64,000 nucleotides of DNA from Microbispora sp. ZYX-F-249 (lineage in GTDB: Bacteria; Actinomycetota; Actinomycetes; Streptosporangiales; Streptosporangiaceae): contig NZ_JBDJAW010000004.1 of NCBI RefSeq assembly GCF_039649665.1, positions 310,001 to 374,000 of the forward strand, read 5' to 3'. Position numbers and translations under genes: made by a program. Below are positions 13,348-21,562 of the stretch, piece after piece (within the stretch, counting starts at the first letter, position 1; every line of letters begins with the position of its first letter). Below the pieces are notes generated by a model. It was given only the letters and a program-made list of their open reading frames with translations. It was not told where the DNA came from and made no database searches.

Positions 13348-14796
13348 ATGACCGACAGGCCCATCACCACCGATGACGCCGGGATCCCGGCCCCCAGTGA
13401 CGAGTTCTCGCTGTCCGTCGGCCCCAACGGCCCTCTGCTGCTGCAGGACCACTACCTGATCCAGAAGATGGCCCACTTCAACCGGGAGCGGGTTCCCGAG
13501 CGCGTGGTGCACGCCAAGGGCGGCGGCGCGTACGGCGTGCTGCAGATCACCGAGGACGTCAGCCAGTACACCAAGGCCACGCTGTTCCAGAAGGGCAAGG
13601 AGACCGAGCTGCTCCTGCGGTTCTCCACGGTGGCCGGCGAGCTGGGCAGCGCCGACACGGCGCGCGACCCCCGCGGCTTCGCGCTCAAGTTCTACACGGA
13701 GGACGGCAACTACGACATCGTCGGCAACAACACGCCGATCTTCTTCATCCGCGACCCCTCGAAGTTCTCCGACTTCATCCACACGCAGAAGCGCCGCGCC
13801 GACAACCACCTGCACGACCACAACATGCAGTGGGACTTCTGGACGCTGTCGCCCGAGTCGGCCCACCAGGTGTCGTTCCTCATGACCGACCGGGGCACAC
13901 CGCGCACCTGGCGGCACATGCACGGCTTCGGCTCGCACACCTTCCTCTGGTACAACGCCGCCGGCGAGAAGTTCTGGGTCAAGTACCACTTCAAGACCGA
14001 GCAGGGCATCGAGAACTTCACCGACGCCGAGGCCAAGGCGCTCACGGCGGAGGACCCGGACTTCCACATCCGCGACCTCTACACGGCGATCAAGAACGGC
14101 GACCACCCGGCGTGGAAGGTCAACGTGCAGATCATGCCGTTCGAGGACGCTGCGGACTACCGGTTCAACCCGTTCGACCTGACCAAGGTCTGGCCGCACT
14201 CCGACTACCCAGAGATCACAATCGGCCGGTTCGTGCTGAACCGCAACCCGGAGAACTACTTCGCGGAGATCGAGCAGTCCGCTTTCGAACCCGCCAACCT
14301 GGTGCCGGGCATCGCCGCGTCCCCGGACAAGATGCTCCAGGGCCGGCTGTTCTCCTACCCGGACACCCACCGCTACCGCATCGGCGCCAACTACCTGCAG
14401 CTCCCGGTGAACCGTCCCAAGTCGCCCGTCCACAGCTACAACAAGGACGGCGCGATGGCGTTCGCCAACCCGGGCGACCCGCTGTACGCGCCGAACTCCG
14501 CCGGCGGCCCGGCCGCCGACCCCTCGCTCTATCAGGGTGAGAACTACCAGGTGGCCGGTGAGATCATCCGGAGCGCCTACGTCAGGCACCGCGAGGACGA
14601 CGACTTCGTCCAGCCGCGCGCGCTGTGGGAGAACGTGCTCTCGGACGTCGACCGCGACCACATGGTGGGCAACATCGTCGGTCACGCCTCGGCTCCCGAG
14701 GTCACCGCCGACATGAAGAAGCGCGTGGTCGAATACTGGACCAACGTCCACAAGGACCTCGGGCAGCGCGTCGCCCAGGGGCTCGGCGTCGCCTGA
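13348..14796 (+). CDS. katA: Monofunctional haem catalase
   Basis: A 482-residue small-subunit clade catalase converting hydrogen peroxide to water and oxygen. The catalytic His lies in ERVVHAKGGGAYG (near residue 56), the distal Asn in DIVGNNTPIFF, and the haem-ligand Tyr in RLFSYPDTHRYR (about 336). NADPH-site features such as the DHNMQWDFW region are conserved. GGAGGA precedes the ATG. It lies directly behind a Fur-type peroxide sensor, which probably regulates it. The protein is complete, with a terminator hairpin after it. Confidence 0.97.
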   Translation: MTDRPITTDDAGIPAPSDEFSLSVGPNGPLLLQDHYLIQKMAHFNRERVPERVVHAKGGGAYGVLQITEDVSQYTKATLFQKGKETELLLRFSTVAGELGSADTARDPRGFALKFYTEDGNYDIVGNNTPIFFIRDPSKFSDFIHTQKRRADNHLHDHNMQWDFWTLSPESAHQVSFLMTDRGTPRTWRHMHGFGSHTFLWYNAAGEKFWVKYHFKTEQGIENFTDAEAKALTAEDPDFHIRDLYTAIKNGDHPAWKVNVQIMPFEDAADYRFNPFDLTKVWPHSDYPEITIGRFVLNRNPENYFAEIEQSAFEPANLVPGIAASPDKMLQGRLFSYPDTHRYRIGANYLQLPVNRPKSPVHSYNKDGAMAFANPGDPLYAPNSAGGPAADPSLYQGENYQVAGEIIRSAYVRHREDDDFVQPRALWENVLSDVDRDHMVGNIVGHASAPEVTADMKKRVVEYWTNVHKDLGQRVAQGLGVA

Positions 14797-14809
14797 CCCC
14801 CTTCCCCTC

Positions 14810-14847
14810 GCGTACGGCTCGCGCCTTTCCCGGTGCGGGCCGTACGC
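14810..14847 (+). terminator. Terminator hairpin after katA
   Basis: GCGTACGGC and GCCGTACGC form a 9-bp stem with a 20-base loop, starting 14 bp after the katA stop. No strong U-tract, as is usual in GC-rich actinobacteria. Confidence 0.6.
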
Positions 14848-14988
14848 GCGTATTCGACCCTCGCCTGCTTCCGCATGGCCTGTCCAGACCCGGGCGACGC
14901 GAAAAGAGATTGAGCGCAACCACCACTTCCCATTGATGGAAATGGCGATCGGGGATCGTGATCTTCTGTCCTGGCCGTACCTCAAGGG

Positions 14989-15135
14989 ATGAGCCGGTCT
15001 CGCCGCAGGAGGCCATCGCCCTCAACCCTTGCCTCAATCGGTGTCGTCGTCAGCACCGTCATCCGCTGGGCGGTAGGCGCTCTCAGTGCGAAGAAGGGCC
15101 TGGCCGCCCCGGTGATCGGCCAGGCCGAGGACTAG
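14989..15135 (+). CDS. Possible 48-residue small protein
   Basis: A short frame starting with an Arg cluster (MSRSRRRR), then one hydrophobic stretch TLASIGVVVSTVIRWAVGAL that could be a membrane helix, ending GQAED. AAGGG sits almost against the ATG. Its stop overlaps the convergent DUF397 stop by 4 bp. No family is recognised; it may be a chance frame, but the charge and helix pattern are those of a small membrane protein. Confidence 0.3.
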   Translation: MSRSRRRRPSPSTLASIGVVVSTVIRWAVGALSAKKGLAAPVIGQAED

Positions 15136-15344
15136 AGGTCGAACTCGCCGTCCTTGACGCCGCCGATGAATGCGTCCCATTCGGCGGGAGTGAAGACGAG
15201 AGCGGGACCATCCTGGTTTTTGCTGTCACGCACTCCCACATGGCCGTCGGCCAGTACCGCTACTTCCACACAAGCGCAGTTGTTGGCGCTCCGGCTGCTC
15301 TTCCACCAGGCGGCGCCGGACAGGTCGATCGAGTTCATGGACAA
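15132..15344 (-). CDS. DUF397 small regulatory protein
   Basis: A 70-residue DUF397 protein with the typical WWKSSRSANNCACVEVA opening and the VRDSKNQDGPALVFTPAEWDAFI core. In Streptomyces such proteins partner DUF5753 helix-turn-helix regulators encoded next door (WhiJ/BldB-like systems affecting development) and may act as antitoxin-like or modulator proteins. The TTG start at 15344 has a GGGGGGAG ribosome site 5 nt upstream; ATG 15338 is the alternative. It lies 57 bp downstream of the HTH gene and is probably co-transcribed. Confidence 0.9.
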   Translation of the reverse strand: MSMNSIDLSGAAWWKSSRSANNCACVEVAVLADGHVGVRDSKNQDGPALVFTPAEWDAFIGGVKDGEFDL

Positions 15345-15401
15345 TGTCTCTCCCCCCGGAAATCATTCGCGCGGGTCTCCGGGGCGGTCTAAAGCTGGCG
15401 G

Positions 15402-16259
15402 CTATCGCCAGTGGCGGACAGTTTTCTCCAAGAACCGGCGGGATTCGTCCACGTCGAGGGCCTTCGTCTCCAGGTAGTCGAATGCCACCTCGTACCGGTA
15501 GACGATGGCCTCGTCCTCGACGAGACGCCCGCCCAGGAGGGCTTCCAAATACACCACGTCGTGGAACTCCGGCAACTTGAGGTGGCAGAACGCCCCGGTG
15601 TTGATCGGGTGGTCCGCGTCGAGCGGAAGGATCCGCAACTCGACGTTCGGCAGTTCCGACACCTCGACCAGCCGCCTGAGCTGTTCCCGCATCACCTCGT
15701 GGTCACCGAACCGGCGCAGCAGGACCGACTCCTCCAGGACGGCCGAGATGGCCAGCGGGCTCTCCGCCCTGAGGACCGCCTGCTGACGCGCCATCCGGAC
15801 CTCGATCCGGCTGCGGACGTTGCCCGGCGCCTCAAGGGTGCTCCGCTGTCCGCTCTCCATCATGGCTCGGACGTAGGCCTCTGTCTGAAACAGGCCCGGC
15901 ACCACCTGGGGTTCCCAGTCGCGTGCCGTCGTGGCTTCGGCCTCCAGGCCAAGGAACGTCGTGTATTCCTTGGGCAGGGAGTCGCGGTAATCCTCCCACC
16001 AGCCCTTCCGGGTCGCGTCCCGGTGCAGGGCGAGAAGCTCTTGGCGTTGGCCGGAATCTACCATGTAGATCACGAGTAGCGCTTCAACGTCCGAGGTTCT
16101 TGGCGAGGTCCGCGCCGTCTCTATTCTGCTGATCTTCGCTGCCGACCAGCCGAGCCGGGCGGCGACCTGGTCGCCCGTCAGATCGGCGCGCTCCCGCAAC
16201 CGGCGCAGTTCCTGCCCCAGCCGCCGTCGGCGGACGGTGGGACTGCCGTGCTCGGGCAT
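15402..16259 (-). CDS. XRE-type HTH regulator with DUF5753 domain
   Basis: A 285-residue protein. The N-terminal helix-turn-helix is LGQELRRLRERADLTGDQVAARLGWSAAKISRIE. The C-terminal DUF5753 domain has WEPQVVPGLFQTEAYVRAMM, VRMARQQAVL and the ADHPINTGAFCHLKLPE segment. This is the WhiJ-like class widespread in filamentous actinomycetes. It is paired with DUF397 downstream. The start at 16259 gives the standard length; GGAGG and AGGGG lie upstream. A 9-bp tandem repeat sits 22 bp upstream of the start codon. Confidence 0.93.
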   Translation of the reverse strand: MPEHGSPTVRRRRLGQELRRLRERADLTGDQVAARLGWSAAKISRIETARTSPRTSDVEALLVIYMVDSGQRQELLALHRDATRKGWWEDYRDSLPKEYTTFLGLEAEATTARDWEPQVVPGLFQTEAYVRAMMESGQRSTLEAPGNVRSRIEVRMARQQAVLRAESPLAISAVLEESVLLRRFGDHEVMREQLRRLVEVSELPNVELRILPLDADHPINTGAFCHLKLPEFHDVVYLEALLGGRLVEDEAIVYRYEVAFDYLETKALDVDESRRFLEKTVRHWR

Positions 16260-16280
16260 CCCCTGCCGACCTCCTTCGTC

Positions 16281-16329
16281 CGGTAAGTCCGGTAAGTCCG
16301 GTAAGTCCGGTGTTCCGGTGTTCCGGTGG
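16281..16329. repeat. Tandem repeat in regulator 5' region
   Basis: Three copies of CGGTAAGTC (9 bp) run into two copies of CGGTGTTC (8 bp) and CGGTGG. It lies 22 bp upstream of the DUF5753 regulator start, within its leader or promoter. Confidence 0.9.
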
Positions 16330-16536
16330 ACGCACGAATGGTGGCGCGCCCCGGCGGATCGGGCGCACGGGTGAGGGGCGCCCTGTCCGAAGATTACAAC
16401 GCCCGCTCGTGCAAGTTGCACCGTGATTTGCGGCGCATCCGCACAAGATTCTTGCGGAATTCTTTTCGCCAAGTATTGCAGGGGAATGCGTCCTGAGTCA
16501 CGATCGATACGGGAAGGGTCTTCCGGATTGTGGGGG

Positions 16537-16554
16537 CGCCGGCGATCGCCGGCG
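16537..16554. promoter_or_regulatory. 18-bp perfect palindrome
   Basis: CGCCGGCGATCGCCGGCG is fully self-complementary, in the spacer between divergent genes. It may be an operator or just a GC-rich chance palindrome. Confidence 0.35.
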
Positions 16555-16808
16555 AAATACTCCGAGACCCGATTCCCCATCCGGGGCACGCGCCCGGCGA
16601 GGGGCGCCGGCCGCTTCGGATGCGCGTGACAACGGGAGGCATCCGGGCCAGTGGGATTTCGACATCCGGCCGGCGTCGCCGGCGCTCGCGTCTGCTGAAC
16701 AGCGATCACACGATGGGCCGTTCCCGCCAGGGGACCGCGCCCTCCGTACGACGAATTCGGAGAAACGACGAGATCTCCACTTGGCACCCGTCCGGAAGGA
16801 GGGCTCCC

Positions 16809-17015
16809 ATGAATCCCCCCGGTGCCGCCTGGTTATCGCTGCTCAGAAGCCGGATGACGATGGCCGACCTGGCCCTGTGCGCCGACCAGGACAGGTGGGC
16901 ACGCGAACTGAGGTGGACCGTCAGCCGCACCGGTTTCGGCGCCCGGCACTACCGCGACCCCCGCTTCGACCTCGTACGCGAACTGGAGGAGGTCGGCCGC
17001 CTCTTCACCGTCTGA
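16809..17015 (+). CDS. Small hypothetical protein, 68 residues
   Basis: A short protein with a very good ribosome site (GGAAGGAGGG, 6 nt before ATG). The sequence is mixed alpha-helical and charged (MTMADLALCADQDRWARELR, ending LVRELEEVGRLFTV), soluble and without signal. I do not recognise a family. Its position next to the DUF5753/DUF397 pair suggests it may belong to the same accessory regulatory cluster. Confidence 0.55.
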   Translation: MNPPGAAWLSLLRSRMTMADLALCADQDRWARELRWTVSRTGFGARHYRDPRFDLVRELEEVGRLFTV

Positions 17016-17220
17016 CGCTCCACACGAAGCCCGCAAATGCGCCATAGGTCCCGGGGTGGTTCGCATCTTCGAGTGCGACACCCCACCGGCTGGACAGCCC
17101 TCGGATCACCGTGACCGCGTACGACGGAGCGGGACACGTCGCGGGCCGGGAGAAGGGCGTGCGTCTCACGGACCTGACGGCACCCGGCCGAGGATCCCGT
17201 ACGAGCTGATCGTGACCGGT

Positions 17221-17226
17221 TAGGCT
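17221..17226 (+). promoter_or_regulatory. -10 box of leaderless HD-domain gene
   Basis: TAGGCT followed by 7 nt and GTG 17234. Confidence 0.6.
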
Positions 17227-17233
17227 TGCGCGG

Positions 17234-17836
17234 GTGACGACCGCGCTCATCCACGAACGACTGCAGTCTCAGCTCGCCTTCCACATGGAGATCGACAAGC
17301 TGAAGCGCGTCATCCGCCGGAACTCGCTGATCGACGGCTCGCGCCGGGAGAACGACGCGGAGCACTCCTGGCATCTGGCCATGATGGCGATGACCCTGGC
17401 GGAGCACGCGCCTCCGGGCACCGACATGACCAAAGTGGTCGCGATGCTGCTCGTCCACGACATCGTGGAGATCGACGCCGGCGACACCTTCATCTACGAC
17501 CAGGCCGCCGTCGAGGGGCAGGCCGCCCTCGAACGCGCGGCGGCCGACCGCATCTTCGGGCTGCTCCCGGAGGACCAGGGGACGCGGCTGCGGACGCTGT
17601 GGGACGAGTTCGAGGAGCGGCGCACACCGGAGGCGAGGTTCGCCAGGGCGCTCGACCGGCTCGCTCCGATCATCGCGAACCACCACAACGAGGGGGGCAC
17701 CTGGTCACTGTTCAAGGTGACGGCCGCCCAGGTCATGGAGAAGGTGCGGCTCATCGAGGAGGGGTCGCCCACGCTCGGCGAATACGCCGCGGGGCTGGTC
17801 GCCACCTCTGTCGCCCGGGGTCACCTGGCGCCCTGA
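17234..17836 (+). CDS. HD-domain phosphohydrolase (YfbR-like)
   Basis: A 200-residue HD protein. The metal ligands are visible: His in RENDAEHSWH, HD in LLVHDIVEIDAGDTFIYD and a distal Asp in FARALDRLAP. The set matches the HD_3 family that includes 5'-deoxynucleotidase YfbR, so dephosphorylation of nucleotides or similar compounds is likely. The GTG start has TAGGCT 7 nt upstream and no ribosome site, so the mRNA is probably leaderless. Isolated gene. Confidence 0.87.
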   Translation: MTTALIHERLQSQLAFHMEIDKLKRVIRRNSLIDGSRRENDAEHSWHLAMMAMTLAEHAPPGTDMTKVVAMLLVHDIVEIDAGDTFIYDQAAVEGQAALERAAADRIFGLLPEDQGTRLRTLWDEFEERRTPEARFARALDRLAPIIANHHNEGGTWSLFKVTAAQVMEKVRLIEEGSPTLGEYAAGLVATSVARGHLAP

Positions 17837-17948
17837 CTCGGGCGACCGGTGCCCGCACTCGCACCAGAAACTCGTACATACCGTCTCATGCCTGTCCATG
17901 TTCACACCTGTGACGCGGGGGTACGTGATCCCGTGTTAGGGGGCGAAC

Positions 17949-18860
17949 ATGGAAGAGACGACCAGGCCGCGACGTGCGGGCAAGACGGCACGGAGGGTCC
18001 CTTCGGCGGAGCTCCTCGACGGGCTCGAGCGGGCCACCGCGCTCGACCGGCCGATCGCCGTCATCTCGAAGAAGGTCCGCCGCAGGCTCGGCCCCGGCAG
18101 GCTCCGGGACGTCCTGCACGGCGTGCCCATGGGACACCCGCTGCATCCGGCGCTCGCCGTGACGACCTTCGGCTGCCTGCTGTCGGCCAGCGTGGTGGAC
18201 ATGACCAAGACCGGCCCACGCGCGGCGCGGACGCTGATCCTCGCGGGACTGGCCAGCGCCGTCCCCACGGTGGCGGCGGGGCTCACCGACTGGTCCACGC
18301 TCCACCGGGAGCAGCAGCGGGTGGGTTTCGTGCACGCGATGACCAACGCCACGGCGGCGCTCTGTTACGCCGGCTCTCTGCTCTTACGGATGACGGGACG
18401 CGAGCGGGCCGGGCGCACCCTGGGGTACGCGGGCCTCGCGGCGGCCTCGGCGGGGGCGCACCTCGGCAGCCACATGTCCTACCGCCAGGCGGCCGGGGCC
18501 AACCACGCGGAGTCGGTCAGTCACCTGGTGCCGCTCGGCTGGCACGACCTGTGCTCGCTCAAGGACTTGCCCAACGGACGGCCGGTCCGGCGGCGGCTCG
18601 GCTACATCGACCTGTTCGTGCTGCGTCTGGGCGACGACGTGAGCGTGCTCGCGGACAACTGCTCCCACCTCGCCGGCCCCCTCCACCAGGGCCGGGTCGC
18701 GATGGAGGAGGGCGAGGCCTGCATCGTCTGCCCGTGGCACGGCAGCGCCTTCCGCATCTCCGACGGCCGGGTCATGCACGGTCCCGCGACGTCGCGGCAG
18801 CCCGCGTTCCAGACCCGGCTGCGGCAGGACGGCGTCATCCAGGTCCGTCCCGCGGAGTGA
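17949..18860 (+). CDS. DUF2231 membrane protein fused to Rieske 2Fe-2S domain
   Basis: A 303-residue fusion. The N-terminal part (about 40-190) is a DUF2231 domain with GVPMGHPLHPALA and about four membrane helices. The C-terminal part (about 200-303) is a Rieske ferredoxin domain with ligands in NCSHLAGPL and CPWHGSAF. Such proteins are predicted membrane redox carriers in actinobacteria; the electron partners are not shown by neighbours. GGGGGG precedes the ATG. Complete. Confidence 0.9.
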   Translation: MEETTRPRRAGKTARRVPSAELLDGLERATALDRPIAVISKKVRRRLGPGRLRDVLHGVPMGHPLHPALAVTTFGCLLSASVVDMTKTGPRAARTLILAGLASAVPTVAAGLTDWSTLHREQQRVGFVHAMTNATAALCYAGSLLLRMTGRERAGRTLGYAGLAAASAGAHLGSHMSYRQAAGANHAESVSHLVPLGWHDLCSLKDLPNGRPVRRRLGYIDLFVLRLGDDVSVLADNCSHLAGPLHQGRVAMEEGEACIVCPWHGSAFRISDGRVMHGPATSRQPAFQTRLRQDGVIQVRPAE

Positions 18861-18884
18861 CCCCGCACCCGCCGGCCGCACCGT

Positions 18885-18913
18885 GCCCGGACCGGCTCAG
18901 CCGGTGTCCGGGC
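18885..18913. terminator. Bidirectional terminator between convergent genes
   Basis: GCCCGGACCGGC-TCA-GCCGG-TG-TCCGGGC forms a 12-bp stem with a 2-base bulge, overlapping the end of the minus-strand gene. Confidence 0.7.
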
Positions 18914-19142
18914 CGCGGTCGTCGGCGGGATGTTCCACCAGCGCCAGGACGCGGTTGGACATGAACCTCGCGGTGCGGACGGGAGTGCCCGCCCGCGTGA
19001 CCTCGCTGACCTCGACCACTCCGCGGCCCGTCGTGATCTCGATCCGGCGGCCCGCCCTGGTCGCGATCACCTCGTAGGTGCGCGGGGTTCCCCCCGCGTC
19101 GATGACGATCTCCACCCGGTCGCCCTTCATAAGGGCAGACAT
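18897..19142 (-). CDS. Small beta-rich protein, 81 residues
   Basis: A short soluble protein with alternating beta-strand pattern (DRVEIVIDAGGTPRTYEVIA, VEVSEVTRAGTPVRTARFMS), reminiscent of an SH3-like barrel. Function unknown. The start is 6 bp after the stop of the TSUP transporter gene, so the two are co-transcribed. ATG 19130 is an alternative start. Confidence 0.65.
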   Translation of the reverse strand: MSALMKGDRVEIVIDAGGTPRTYEVIATRAGRRIEITTGRGVVEVSEVTRAGTPVRTARFMSNRVLALVEHPADDRGPDTG

Positions 19143-19148
19143 ACCCTT

Positions 19149-19904
19149 TCAGGACACCAGCTTCACTATCGCCACGACACCGACGACGACAATGAATCCC
19201 CGCAGCAAGGGCGCGGGCAACCGGCGTCCCACCCGGGCGCCGAGGAATCCGCCGACGGCCGAGCCGAGCGCGACCATCAGCACGGCGGCCCAGTCCACCG
19301 GCGCGATGAACGCGAACAGCACCGCCGCGGTGCCGTTGACCAGCAGCGACAGCAGGTTCTTGGCCGCGTTCACCCGTTGCAGGTCCTCGTCGAGGAAGCT
19401 GCCGAGCAGGCCGATCAGCACGATGCCCTGGGCGGCGCCGAAGTAGCCGCCGTACATGCCGGCGCCGAGGACGCCCAGCCACAGCCACGGCCCGCCGTGG
19501 GGATGCGGCCTGCGCCGTACGGCGAGCCACTCGTTGATCCTCGGCTGGAACACCACGAGAAGACAGGCGACCGCGATGAGCACCGGGACGATGACCTTGA
19601 ACGCCTCCGCGGGCAGCCACAACAGGAGCAGGCCGCCGGCGAACGAACCGATAACCGACGCGACGCCGAGCCGCAGCAGCCGCTCGCGCTGGCCCTTGAG
19701 CTCGGCGCGGTAGCCGAGCACCCCGGTCACGCCGCCGGGGACGAGCCCGACGTTGTTGGACACGTTCGCGACGATCGGCGGGAAGCCCACGGCCAGCATC
19801 GTGGGGAACGTGATGAGCGATCCCGATCCCACGACGGCGTTGATGGCCCCGGCCCCGACACCGGCCGCGAAGACCGCGGCCGCCTCCCACGGCGTCACTC
19901 GCAC
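19149..19904 (-). CDS. TSUP-family (TauE/SafE) membrane transporter
   Basis: A 251-residue protein with about eight membrane helices in two homologous halves. The family signatures are GAINAVVGSGSLITFPTMLA in the first half and GMYGGYFGAAQGIVLIGLLG in the second. TSUP proteins export sulfite, sulfoacetate or related anions. No sulfur-metabolism genes are adjacent, so the substrate stays open. GGGAG precedes the GTG. Upstream on the same strand, an ABC ATPase ends 53 bp away. Confidence 0.9.
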   Translation of the reverse strand: MRVTPWEAAAVFAAGVGAGAINAVVGSGSLITFPTMLAVGFPPIVANVSNNVGLVPGGVTGVLGYRAELKGQRERLLRLGVASVIGSFAGGLLLLWLPAEAFKVIVPVLIAVACLLVVFQPRINEWLAVRRRPHPHGGPWLWLGVLGAGMYGGYFGAAQGIVLIGLLGSFLDEDLQRVNAAKNLLSLLVNGTAAVLFAFIAPVDWAAVLMVALGSAVGGFLGARVGRRLPAPLLRGFIVVVGVVAIVKLVS

Positions 19905-19957
19905 TACTCCCTCGTACGGCTATCCGCCAAGGGTAGGCGGCGGGTTCCGCGAGGAGG

Positions 19958-20746
19958 TCAGAGGGGACGGGCGTACCAGCGGCCCTCCTGACCGCGGTCG
20001 AGGTGCAGCCGCACGCCGAACGTCGCGGACAGGTTGTCCGGCGTCATCACCGAGTCGATGGGCCCCTGCGCGACCACCGAGCCGTGCCGCAGCAGCAGCA
20101 CGTGGGTGAACCCGGGCGGGATCTCCTCGACGTGGTGGGTGACCAGCACCATCGTGGGCGACTTCGGGTCCCTGGCCAGCGCGCCGAGGCGGCGTACCAG
20201 GTCCTCGCGGCCCGCCACGTCGAGCCCGGCGGCGGGCTCGTCGAGCAGGAGCAGCTCGGGGTCCGGCATGAGCGCCCGGGCGATCTGCACCCGCTTGCGC
20301 TCGCCCTCCGACAGCGTCGCGAAGCGCCGCCGGATCAGGTGGGCGCAGCCGAGCTGGTCGATCAGCTCGACCGCCCGGGTGACGTCGTGGGAGTCGTATT
20401 CCTCCGTCCAGCGGCCCAGGATCGCGTACGACGCGGTGAGCACGAGGTCGATGACCTTCTCGTCCGGCGGGATGCGCTCCGACAGGGCCGCGCTGGCCAG
20501 GCCGATCCGGGGCCGCAGGTCGAACACGTCCGCCTGGCCGAGCCGCTCGCCGAGGATCTCGACCGAGCCCTCGGACGGGAACAGCAGCGATGCGGCCACC
20601 TGGAGCAAGGTCGTCTTCCCCGCGCCGTTGGGCCCGATCACCACCCAGCGCTCGTCCTCCCGCACGCTCCAGTCGATGCCGCGCAGCAGGGCGGCACCGT
20701 CCCTGCGGACGGCCACGTCCTGAAGCTGAAGCACCTGACCGCCCAT
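19958..20746 (-). CDS. Stand-alone ABC transporter ATP-binding protein
   Basis: A 262-residue ABC ATPase. Walker A is GPNGAGKTT, the signature is LSEGERKR (a variant of LSGGQ), Walker B is LLLLDEPAAGLD and the H-loop is VTHHVEEIPPGFTH. The EEIPPGF ending is typical of the ModF/YlmA-like group lacking a dedicated permease. No permease gene is nearby, so it may work with a distant permease or have a non-transport role. GGGAGGGGG is a strong ribosome site. It is divergent from the next gene by 35 bp. Confidence 0.9.
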   Translation of the reverse strand: MGGQVLQLQDVAVRRDGAALLRGIDWSVREDERWVVIGPNGAGKTTLLQVAASLLFPSEGSVEILGERLGQADVFDLRPRIGLASAALSERIPPDEKVIDLVLTASYAILGRWTEEYDSHDVTRAVELIDQLGCAHLIRRRFATLSEGERKRVQIARALMPDPELLLLDEPAAGLDVAGREDLVRRLGALARDPKSPTMVLVTHHVEEIPPGFTHVLLLRHGSVVAQGPIDSVMTPDNLSATFGVRLHLDRGQEGRWYARPL

Positions 20747-20781
20747 GTGGTCCCCCTCCCGTGGTTCGCTGACATAAAACT

Positions 20782-21543
20782 ATGGCAGTCCGACCACATA
20801 TCGTGGATCGGGTGCGCACCGATTCACCGATCTCCGCCACGCTCGTCGCCTGGGGCAACGCCTGGCTGGGGGGACACGTGAGCCTGGAGGACGCCCTCGA
20901 CCGCGTCGAGCGCGAGGCCGGGCCGCAGGTGGTGGCGGCGGACGGCGTCGAGACCCCGCTGCTGGCCTTCCTCGTGGACCGGCGGATCGAGGGGCTCCGC
21001 GCGTTCCGGCTGGCCCTGCCCGTTCCCGGCGACCCGCTCGGGCTCACCGGCCCGCCCGTCTTCAACGGCGCCGCCATCGACGCGGGCCAGGCCGCCGTGG
21101 CCGTCCTGCCCGGCCGGTGCCTCGGCCTCGTGCCGTCCGACGACCGGCGCGGCTCGTCGTACTCCGGGGTCCGCTGGACGGTGGCCGAGGCGTCGGCCGT
21201 CCCGCCCGACGTGCCGTCGCTGGCCGAGGCGGAGCAGGCGCTGCGGACCACCATGATGGCCGCCACCGAGGCGCTGCTGGGCGTGGACGGGCCCGCGCAG
21301 GGCTTCCCCGCGCCGGACGCCCTCGACCGCGCCGGGGAGGCCCTCGCGCCCGGCTACCCGGGCAGGGCCCATCGGGTCGGCGCCCTCGCCTCCCGGCTGT
21401 CGCTCGCGCTCCGCCTCGCCGACGAGCGAGGGCTCACCTCGGGGCAGGTCGGCGTCCGCGGCCAGGCCCTGCGCGACCTCGACCGGGCCGTACGCCGCGC
21501 CAGGGTGGCCGCCCACAACGCCGTCGTCGAGTCCCAGGTCTGA
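20782..21543 (+). CDS. Conserved actinobacterial hypothetical protein
   Basis: A 253-residue soluble protein without signal or membrane helix. It has recurrent motifs of an actinobacterial family of unknown function (SATLVAWGNAWLGG, DDAL-like helix, RGSSYSGVRWTVAEAS, LRLADERGLTSGQVG). The helical C terminus is Arg/Ala-rich. It shares a 35-bp divergent promoter region with the ABC ATPase, and this pairing may be functional. No function is inferred. Confidence 0.75.
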   Translation: MAVRPHIVDRVRTDSPISATLVAWGNAWLGGHVSLEDALDRVEREAGPQVVAADGVETPLLAFLVDRRIEGLRAFRLALPVPGDPLGLTGPPVFNGAAIDAGQAAVAVLPGRCLGLVPSDDRRGSSYSGVRWTVAEASAVPPDVPSLAEAEQALRTTMMAATEALLGVDGPAQGFPAPDALDRAGEALAPGYPGRAHRVGALASRLSLALRLADERGLTSGQVGVRGQALRDLDRAVRRARVAAHNAVVESQV

Positions 21544-21562
21544 CCGCACGCCCGGGCCGTCC

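Larger units (their letters stand above)
16260..16808. other. 549-bp intergenic region without convincing gene
   Basis: It holds a tandem repeat, a lower-GC promoter-like stretch (about 16395-16500) and an 18-bp palindrome. It separates the HTH regulator from the oppositely oriented 68-residue ORF. Open frames here have unnatural compositions. Confidence 0.6.

Noticed and set aside
13165..14985. A 606-codon minus-strand frame
   Set aside because: Antisense shadow of katA.
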